DNA of 64,000 bases from Ophiura sarsii (lineage: Eukaryota; Echinodermata; Ophiuroidea; Amphilepidida; Ophiuridae). Shown in pieces: positions 60,701-64,000 of this stretch (position 1 is the first letter of the stretch; every line of letters starts with the position of its first letter). The notes under the pieces were generated by a model. The model searched no databases. It was not told where the DNA came from and was given only the letters and a program-made list of their open reading frames with translations. The position numbers and the translations under genes were made by a program. The stretch lies in the NCBI GenBank assembly GCA_035610835.1, contig CM069444.1, positions 1,786,614 through 1,850,613 of the forward strand, in the 5' to 3' direction.

Positions 60701-60892
60701 AATAAATATCGGAATATTCATTCATCTCCTAGTTTTTGTTGTTGTTATGTGTGACGTTATACTTTCATTTTCAGGTTTAATCGATATTTTCTGAATTATC
60801 TTAGAGTTTTAGGTTGAGCTGAAATCCTTCCAAAACTGCTACTTTTAGAGTGTATAGTTATAAGTGGGTGTGGACATGATGTTCATAGCATT

Positions 60893-60965
60893 ATAATAAT
60901 TAATAATAAATACTACTATATAGCACTTATATAGCGCCTTTTCATCGAGATCAAAGCGCTGTTGC
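60893..60965 (-). mobile_element. LINE 3' tail fragment
   Basis: ATAATAATTAATAATAAATA, ATATAGCGCCTTTTCATCG and AAAGCGCTG, the same antisense L2/CR1 terminus type as at 57371. Confidence 0.5.
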
Positions 60966-61097
60966 CTATTAGATTTATTGGCTTTCATGAAATGTTTGGT
61001 TTGCACCATAATGCATCAAAATAACTTAAATAATTCCTGTAATGATATAATTATAAATTTATATTAACACAATAGACAATCAAACAAGTACAAGACA

Positions 61098-61355
61098 ATA
61101 CCACACAATACATGACATGACATGACATGACACAACACGCCACAACCTGACCTGACATGGCATGACACGACATGACATGACGTGACATGATATGACATGA
61201 CATGACATGACATGCCTCGACATGACATGCCACGACATGACCTGCCACGACATGACCTGCCACGAATTGGCATGGCATGACACGACACGGCACGACACGA
61301 CACGATAAGACACGACACGACGACACGATACGAAACGACACGACACGACACGACA
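61098..61355. repeat. CATGA/CACGA minisatellite
   Basis: About 250 bp of 5-bp units. The left half is mostly CATGA and the right half mostly CACGA, with CCTGC variants. All three minus-strand frames stay open (MSCHVMSCHV-like), which is a by-product of the repeat and not a gene. Confidence 0.92.
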
Positions 61356-62039
61356 AGTAAAATAAGAGAGAGATAGTTTCTTATATCCCTTGTTTAGAAT
61401 GATACATTACATGTATACCCTTTTACATGAGTACATACATACATACATACTATCTGATACATTTATGTTTAAAAGTACAGTTTCATCATTAAATAAATCC
61501 TTTTTTTTTAACTGCTCACTTGATTTGTTTTGTAGAAATAGCTTTTTTCATCTTGCACTTTTGAGAATCCGATGATTACCGAAATTAATCAAACTTTGCC
61601 GAAGTTTTATGGTGGATATTTTCTGTTCGTAGCGTAAAAAGAAATATGAAGTCAAACCTGCGGCTTTGCGAGTGACTGGCAGCACGCTGGCGGATTTGTA
61701 CATTATTACAAATCCGACAGAAAATTAAGACGGAACATTAAACCAATGAAGACGAAATTAAAATATTCTTACCCAAAGCTTCACTGAATAGCATGGTTTC
61801 ATACAGACGACCGAAGAGTACTGTGGTGAAAGTGATAGCTTACGATTTGCTTGCCTATACTTGAATTTAAAAAAGGAACTAGAATGAATTAATCATTCGT
61901 TTTTTTGCTTAAATATGCAGAAGCAACAAAGTCTCCCAGGCATCCAAACGTATACTATATATTATTTAACATGGCTTAACACTTACCTGGATCCTATTTG
62001 AACGTTACAACAATGCTATTATCATCGTTCCGGTAGGAC

Positions 62040-63240
62040 TCCCTAATCAAAAGAAATTAACCAACAAAACCTTTTCAATGCTGTACAGGGTGTCCCAATG
62101 AACTTGGTTAACAAAAGTAAAGCACGGATTATTATTTTCATTCCCTTGCCTCCACGTCCCACATCCGACATGTGATGGGTACCCAAGTTCCGATAGGACG
62201 CACTATCTATCAAAAAGAGATCAACCAAAGTTACAAACCATTTAAATGATGTACAGGGTGTCCCAAATGAACTTGGTTAACAAAAGTAAAGCGCGGGTTA
62301 TTATTTTCATTCCCTTGCCTCCACGTCCCACATCCGACATGTGATGGCTACCCAAGTTCCGGTAGGACGCACTATCTATCAAAATAACAATTCCATTGAA
62401 ATGGAATGGGGCGATCCAAGACAACAAAAAAAGCATGTTTTTTAACCAAACATCTGTTTCATACCAAAATACCAGGGAAATGGTGTAATTATTTTCCATA
62501 ATTCAAACCAAAAAACAAATCGAAACACAGCAGTCTAAAAATAGTACAGGAAACTAATAAAGTTGATTTGTGTGCATGGATGGAGGGGGATACCTTCTGA
62601 AGAACAATCTAGGTATATATGACACATCCACAACTCACCACTAATCAGACAACAAGTGGAGATTTCTCCTTAGTCAAACAAGATAAGCTAGTCAAACAAG
62701 ATATGTCTCTCTGTTGGGATATAATAACCTCTCTCTGATTGAATCATCAATTATAAACAAATATAGCTTTGACTCCAGCATAGACTGCGGGTACTGTAAA
62801 ATAAACTGCATAGTTACATGTAATTTACAAAGACTACAAACATGGCAGCCTCCACTTATGTGTAGAAAGACCAAAATGTGTAAAAGTTTGCAATCACATG
62901 CTAATAGGTTGGCTTCGCCCCAAAAAAGAGATCAACCAAAATTACAAACCATTTCAATTATGTACAGGGTGTCCCAATGAACTTGGTTAACAAAAGTAAA
63001 GCACGGGTTGTTATTTTCATTCCCATGCCTCCACGTCCCACATCCGACATGTAATGGCTATCCAAGTTCCGGTGGGACGCACCATTTATCAAAAAGAAAT
63101 CAACCAAATCTACAAACCTTTTCAATGATGTACAGAGTGTCCCTATGAACTTGGTTAACAAAAGTAAAGCACGGGTTGTTATTTTCATTCCCTTGCCTCC
63201 GCGTCCCACAACCGACATATGTGATGGCTACCCAATGTCC
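62040..63240. repeat. 168-bp tandem repeat, interrupted
   Basis: TACAGGGTGTCCCAATGAAC then TTGGTTAACAAAAGTAAAGC starts units at 62084 and 62252, and again at 62963 and 63131; both pairs have a step of exactly 168 bp. Between them (about 62385-62925) lies unrelated sequence that joins the array in register on both sides, so it is a later insertion. Confidence 0.88.
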
Positions 63241-63645
63241 ATGAAAAGTTCATTAATTTTAATTGCTAATTTCGTATATATTAAATTAAGCATATCTCTG
63301 CCGTGTTGATCTTTCAGCATTGCTTTAATTAGCTTTTCAGATTGTAACCATTCTTAAAGGATACGCATTAGTGTTGAAGAATTATTTATTTTGTTTAATG
63401 TATTTCAGAATTCAAGATGAACATAAATAATGGCCATTATTTTTTTTGTGCTCTTGCCACTAACGAAATCACGAAATCAGCCTTATTCCCAGCATATTGT
63501 GACTGTGTATTATAGCTGGGAGGACACATGTTGACACTCGATCGCGGTAACTATGTTATCATGGGGAGGAATGCTAATATTTTTCAATCTCTCACACATC
63601 GTGTTGATACTGTTTATATCACTGATGAACAGTTGTAATACATAT

Positions 63646-63744
63646 AGCAAAAATGAATGCTATAAACAGAACTCACACAGCAAAAACAAATGCTATGAAC
63701 AGAACTCACACAGCAAAAGCGAATGTTATAAACAGAACTCACAC
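63646..63744 (+). repeat. 33-bp tandem repeat, three units
   Basis: AGCAAAAATGAATGCTATAA and ACAGAACTCACAC at 63646, 63679 and 63712. In the plus frame it reads SKNECYKQNSH repeated inside a 141-codon frame (63553-63978) that I cannot assign. The frame starts with a hydrophobic stretch but shows no known domain. Confidence 0.85.
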
Positions 63745-64000
63745 AGAAACACACGTAATTTGTTTACTGTAAACAAAATCTCTGATATCCTGTTTGATTT
63801 CTTTTCTGAATACGAATCACTTCATGTATCAAATGTACGAGATTGGATATTATCTACACCAGCATGGATACAAAGTCAACCCTCCCTTTGCATTACATCC
63901 CTAGTTATACTACTAGTAAACCCCAGATATAAGGTTAATTGGCAGGTTGACCTACAGTACCAACAAGGGCTCTATTAAAGAGTCTGCCTTCTCTTGCTAT

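Noticed and set aside
61051..61356. Three overlapping minus-strand frames of 88-101 codons (MSCRVV-type)
   Set aside because: They are all three frames of a 5-bp minisatellite; repetitive Cys/His content comes from the repeat.

Overview
The window is eukaryotic, AT-rich and dominated by repeats. It contains one confidently identified protein-coding gene spread over about 26 kb of introns, plus many transposable-element pieces. Intron-exon structure, L2/CR1-like and RTE-like LINEs, a tRNA-derived SINE, many MITEs with long inverted arms and very long (dG)n/(dC)n tracts point to a metazoan, most likely a marine invertebrate such as an echinoderm or hemichordate. The species assignment is inference. 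A 100-base run of N at 57222-57321 shows this is an assembled scaffold.

Layout. (1) 1-16 kb: no host gene seen. It holds a damaged RTE-like LINE with a SINE inserted in its 5' end, several MITEs, an L2/CR1 3' fragment, and an L2/CR1-like LINE with an 836-codon open frame (11.5-14.0 kb). (2) 16.3-42.75 kb, minus strand: a complete 4-hydroxyphenylpyruvate dioxygenase gene (HPD, tyrosine catabolism) in 13 coding exons, 385 aa, with all three iron ligands present. Its introns hold two hAT-like non-autonomous elements with exact 8-bp target duplications, large fold-back elements, a 112-bp tandem array broken by a LINE and a MITE, a mariner-like element and a tRNA-Asn-like gene. (3) 44.19-55.22 kb: an 11-kb inverted structure. 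Its outer ends carry hairpins and arrays of CCGCTTGCGG-type palindromes. Inside are two facing arrays of a degenerate 16-bp repeat. Nested within lies a three-copy element (A, B, C; about 975 bp each, apparently identical) in which B and C form a near-2-kb perfect palindrome. (4) 55.4-64 kb: several LINE 3' fragments, two short inverted-repeat MITEs, a CATGA/CACGA minisatellite and a 168-bp tandem repeat.

Most notable observation: a complete type I hammerhead ribozyme motif lies on the minus strand at 48673-48729. Its predicted cleavage site (48684/48685) is exactly where copies A and B stop matching, and it is also the point where B and C are joined head to head through a shared TAGCTA. B plus the following 1.09 kb is therefore one 2068-nt unit running from cleavage site to cleavage site. 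This fits a ribozyme-bearing retroelement (Penelope-like or retrozyme-like) whose inserted copies started from self-cleaved RNA. No reverse transcriptase is visible in it, so it would be non-autonomous.
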